17,176 nucleotides of DNA from UBA1189 sp964570685. Its GTDB lineage: Bacteria; Bacteroidota; Bacteroidia; Bacteroidales; Bacteroidaceae. Position numbers and translations under genes: made by a program. The DNA lies in assembly GCA_964570685.1 (NCBI GenBank), contig CAZMZC010000055.1:1-17176 (forward strand). Reading direction: 5' to 3'. Under the pieces are notes generated by a model. The model was not told the origin of the DNA. It worked only from the letters and a program-made list of their open reading frames with translations, and did no database searches. Positions 15,358 to 17,176 of this stretch are shown here, piece after piece (position 1 is the stretch's first letter; every line of letters begins with the position of its first letter).

Positions 15358-15792
15358 ATGAAAGAATATAAATACAAGATCAACGGCAACGAATACAATG
15401 TAGCCGTAGAAGAACTTGAGGGCAACAAGGCCAACGTTACCGTGAACGGCAAGTCATACCAGGTAGAGCTTGATCGTCCTGCCAAGCCCGTAGTAAGCAA
15501 ACCCGTAGCGCGTCCCGCAGCAGCACCCGCTGCCGCTCCTGCCGCAGCACCTGCTCCCAAAGCAGCTCCTGCCGCTGGCGGTGCAGGCATCAAGGCTCCT
15601 CTGCCCGGTGTCATCCTCGACATCAAGGTAAAGGTAGGCGATACCGTGCAGCGCGGACAGACCGTTGCCATCCTCGAAGCCATGAAGATGGAGAACAACA
15701 TCAACTCCGACCGCGACGGACAGGTAGTAGCCATCAACGTAGAGAAGGGTCAATCTATCGCCGAAGGCACGGATATCATTACGTTGGGATAA
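15358..15792 (+). CDS. mmdC: biotin carboxyl carrier subunit of methylmalonyl-CoA decarboxylase
   Basis: Carries the carboxyl group on biotin from the alpha subunit to the membrane beta subunit. The 144 residues fall into three parts: an N-terminal ~40-residue domain (KEYKYKINGNEYNVAVEELE), a flexible Ala/Pro hinge (about 51-73), and a C-terminal biotinyl domain from about 77 onward. The biotin attachment motif EAMKMEN gives Lys110 as the modified residue. PLPGVILDIKVKVGDTVQRG and GQVVAINVEKGQSIAEGTDI complete the biotinyl fold. The ATG at 15358 follows repeat copy 2 and lacks a Shine-Dalgarno sequence. Cytoplasmic, attached to the complex through the OadG-like and beta subunits. Confidence 0.94.
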   Translation: MKEYKYKINGNEYNVAVEELEGNKANVTVNGKSYQVELDRPAKPVVSKPVARPAAAPAAAPAAAPAPKAAPAAGGAGIKAPLPGVILDIKVKVGDTVQRGQTVAILEAMKMENNINSDRDGQVVAINVEKGQSIAEGTDIITLG

Positions 15793-15796
15793 TAGA

Positions 15797-15928
15797 AGAC
15801 CCACCCTATCCCTCCCTGGGAGGGAGGGAAATCAGAGTCTACTAACAAATAATATGTATAACTAAAACACGCCCATTTTGCAGCGATGTCTGCAAGTCCT
15901 CCCTCACAGGGAGGATATAGGTGGGTCT
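15797..15928 (+). repeat. intergenic repeat, copy 3 (biotin carrier-mmdB gap)
   Basis: A 132-bp copy with perfect 9-bp inverted ends, AGACCCACC (15797-15805) and GGTGGGTCT (15920-15928); with gaps the pairing extends through the CCTCCCT/AGGGAGG arms to about 21 bases. The left hairpin CCCTCCCT/AGGGAGGG (15810-15828) has loop GGG. The right hairpin TCCTCCCT/AGGGAGGA has loop CAC, as in copy 1. The central TTGCAG/CTGCAA hairpin is kept. It ends 6 bp before the mmdB ATG. Confidence 0.85.
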
Positions 15929-15934
15929 CACAAT

Positions 15935-17095
15935 ATGAACGAATTTTTCAGTTTTATCGGAAACAACCTCGTAGACTTCTGGCAATACACCGGTTTTGCC
16001 AATGCTACGTGGGGACATATCGTGATGATTCTGGTAGGATGCCTTTTCATCACACTCGCCATCAAGAAGGGCTGGGAGCCACTGCTGCTCATTCCCATCG
16101 GTTTTGGTATTATCCTGGGCAACATCCCCTTCAAGGCAGATGCCGGTCTTGAAATCGGTCTGTACGAAGAGGGCTCTGTGCTCAATATCCTCTATCAGGG
16201 TGTAAAGACCGGCTGGTACCCGCCACTCGTGTTCCTCGGTATCGGTGCCATGACGGACTTTGCTCCGCTCATTGCCAATCCTAAGATGATGCTCGTAGGT
16301 GCAGCCGCCCAGTTCGGTATCTTCGGCGCCTACATCATCGCCCTGCTCCTCGGCTTCGAGCCCGACCAGGCAGCCGGTATCGCCATCATCGGTGGTGCCG
16401 ACGGTCCTACCGCCATCTTCCTGTCATCGAAGCTCGCGCCCAACCTCATGGGAGCCATCGCCGTGTGTGCCTACTCATACATGGCCCTCGTGCCCGTGAT
16501 ACAGCGCCCCATCATGCGTCTGCTCACCACCAAGAAGGAGCGCCTCATCCGCATGGAGGCACCCCGCAAGGTGTCACAGACCGAGAAGATCATGTTCCCC
16601 ATCATCGGCTTGCTGCTCACCGCCTTCGTGGTACCGAGTGGTCTGCCCCTCCTGGGTATGCTCTTCTTCGGTAACCTCTTGAAGGAAAGCGGCGTTACCG
16701 GTCGCTTGGCCGATGCAGCCAGCGGTCCGCTGATCAACTGCGTCACCATCCTGCTCGGTCTCACCGTAGGTGCCTCTACCCAGGCCAGCGAGTTCCTCAC
16801 CCCCTCTACGTTGAAGATTCTCGTTATCGGTCTCACCGCCTTCATTATCGCTACAGCCAGCGGTGTGCTGTTCGTGAAGTTCATGAACCTCTTCCTCCCG
16901 AAGGGCAAGAAGATCAACCCGCTCATCGGTAATGCCGGTGTATCGGCCGTGCCTATGGCAGCCCGTATCTCTCACGACGAGGGTCAGAAAGCCGACCCCA
17001 CCAACTACCTGCTCATGAACGCCATGGGTCCCAACGTAGCCGGTGTCATCGGTTCGGCCTGCGCCGCCGGTGTACTGCTCGGATTCCTTATCTAA
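15935..17095 (+). CDS. mmdB: Na+-translocating methylmalonyl-CoA decarboxylase beta subunit
   Basis: The integral-membrane subunit that decarboxylates carboxybiotin and couples this to Na+ export (OadB/MmdB/GcdB family). The 386-residue length and many hydrophobic helices fit. The family's key region is present: AGIAIIGGADGPTAIFLSSK, with the essential Asp at D156 (D203 in Klebsiella OadB). Other conserved segments are GIGAMTDFAPLIANPKMMLV (about 102-121), PLIGNAGVSAVPMAARISHD (about 329-348) and NAMGPNVAGVIGSA (362-375). The ATG at 15935 is chosen. A TTG at 15878 would add 19 residues encoded by repeat copy 3 and its border, nearly identical to the false extension of mmdA. It is the last gene of the cluster, before a strong terminator. 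Confidence 0.96.
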   Translation: MNEFFSFIGNNLVDFWQYTGFANATWGHIVMILVGCLFITLAIKKGWEPLLLIPIGFGIILGNIPFKADAGLEIGLYEEGSVLNILYQGVKTGWYPPLVFLGIGAMTDFAPLIANPKMMLVGAAAQFGIFGAYIIALLLGFEPDQAAGIAIIGGADGPTAIFLSSKLAPNLMGAIAVCAYSYMALVPVIQRPIMRLLTTKKERLIRMEAPRKVSQTEKIMFPIIGLLLTAFVVPSGLPLLGMLFFGNLLKESGVTGRLADAASGPLINCVTILLGLTVGASTQASEFLTPSTLKILVIGLTAFIIATASGVLFVKFMNLFLPKGKKINPLIGNAGVSAVPMAARISHDEGQKADPTNYLLMNAMGPNVAGVIGSACAAGVLLGFLI

Positions 17096-17121
17096 GGCAA
17101 CACAAGCATACAATCAGAAAT

Positions 17122-17153
17122 GAGGGTGTGTCAAAACGACGCGCCCTCTTTTT
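17122..17153 (+). terminator. intrinsic terminator after mmdB
   Basis: GAGGGTGTGTC (17122-17132) pairs with GACGCGCCCTC (17138-17148) over an AAAAC loop, an 11-bp stem with two G-U pairs. Five T residues follow (17149-17153). It lies 26 bp after the stop codon and closes the decarboxylase cluster. Confidence 0.88.
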
Positions 17154-17176
17154 CCCCCATTTCTTCAGATTTATTC

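Noticed and set aside
12550..15928. CRISPR-like array from three regular repeats
   Set aside because: Copies are about 133 bp long, imperfect, and separated by whole genes rather than short spacers; no cas genes.
12550..15928. Target-site duplications flanking the 133-bp repeats
   Set aside because: I compared the flanks of all three copies and saw no matching short direct repeats, so transposition by a classic MITE route is not supported from the sequence.

Overview
The window looks like the chromosome of a Bacteroidales bacterium, probably near Prevotella or Bacteroides. The signs are TAnnTTTG-type -7 promoter elements, A-rich start contexts with almost no Shine-Dalgarno sequences, a ribosomal protein S16 with a long Ala/Lys/Glu-rich tail, a TonB-dependent receptor with an N-terminal carboxypeptidase-regulatory-like domain, and a sodium-pump methylmalonyl-CoA decarboxylase cluster. 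The content is mostly conserved core genome. I see no prophage, insertion sequence, CRISPR array, tRNA or rRNA.

Layout. 107-868 (+) encodes an ADP-ribosylglycohydrolase family protein. A 512-bp non-coding stretch with several palindromes follows, ending in the promoter and stem-loop leader of rpsP (1381-1908, +). A bidirectional terminator at 1932-1960 separates rpsP from a convergent RND efflux operon on the minus strand. That operon is transcribed adaptor (7703-6600), then inner-membrane pump (6506-3471), then outer-membrane channel (3474-2008); pump and channel overlap by ATGA. nadC (8754-7915, -) lies upstream with its own terminator. nadC and rlmH (8968-9441, +) diverge from a shared promoter region. 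rlmH is followed by an 801-residue TonB-dependent receptor (9565-11970, +).

The right third (12145-17095, +) is a five-gene cluster: methylmalonyl-CoA epimerase, the carboxyltransferase alpha subunit MmdA, an OadG-like subunit with a lamin-tail-like exported domain, a biotin carrier protein, and the membrane beta subunit MmdB. A strong terminator at 17122-17153 closes it. Together these genes should convert (R)-methylmalonyl-CoA, via the S epimer, to propionyl-CoA and CO2 while exporting Na+. This is the energy-conserving last stage of succinate-to-propionate fermentation.

The most unusual feature is a ~133-bp repeat present three times, in three of the four intergenic gaps of this cluster. 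Each copy has inverted terminal repeats, a hairpin at each end built from the same CCTCCCT/AGGGAGG arms, and a smaller conserved hairpin inside. The arms could pair locally or across the whole element. In two copies an in-frame TTG inside the repeat adds a false 19-residue extension to the downstream gene (mmdA and mmdB). Other repeat-derived oddities are a dispersed-repeat-like sequence forming part of the signal peptide and N-terminal linker of the efflux channel, an AT-rich inverted repeat that supplies the stop codon of the efflux adaptor, and a 12-bp direct repeat just before the OadG-like gene.
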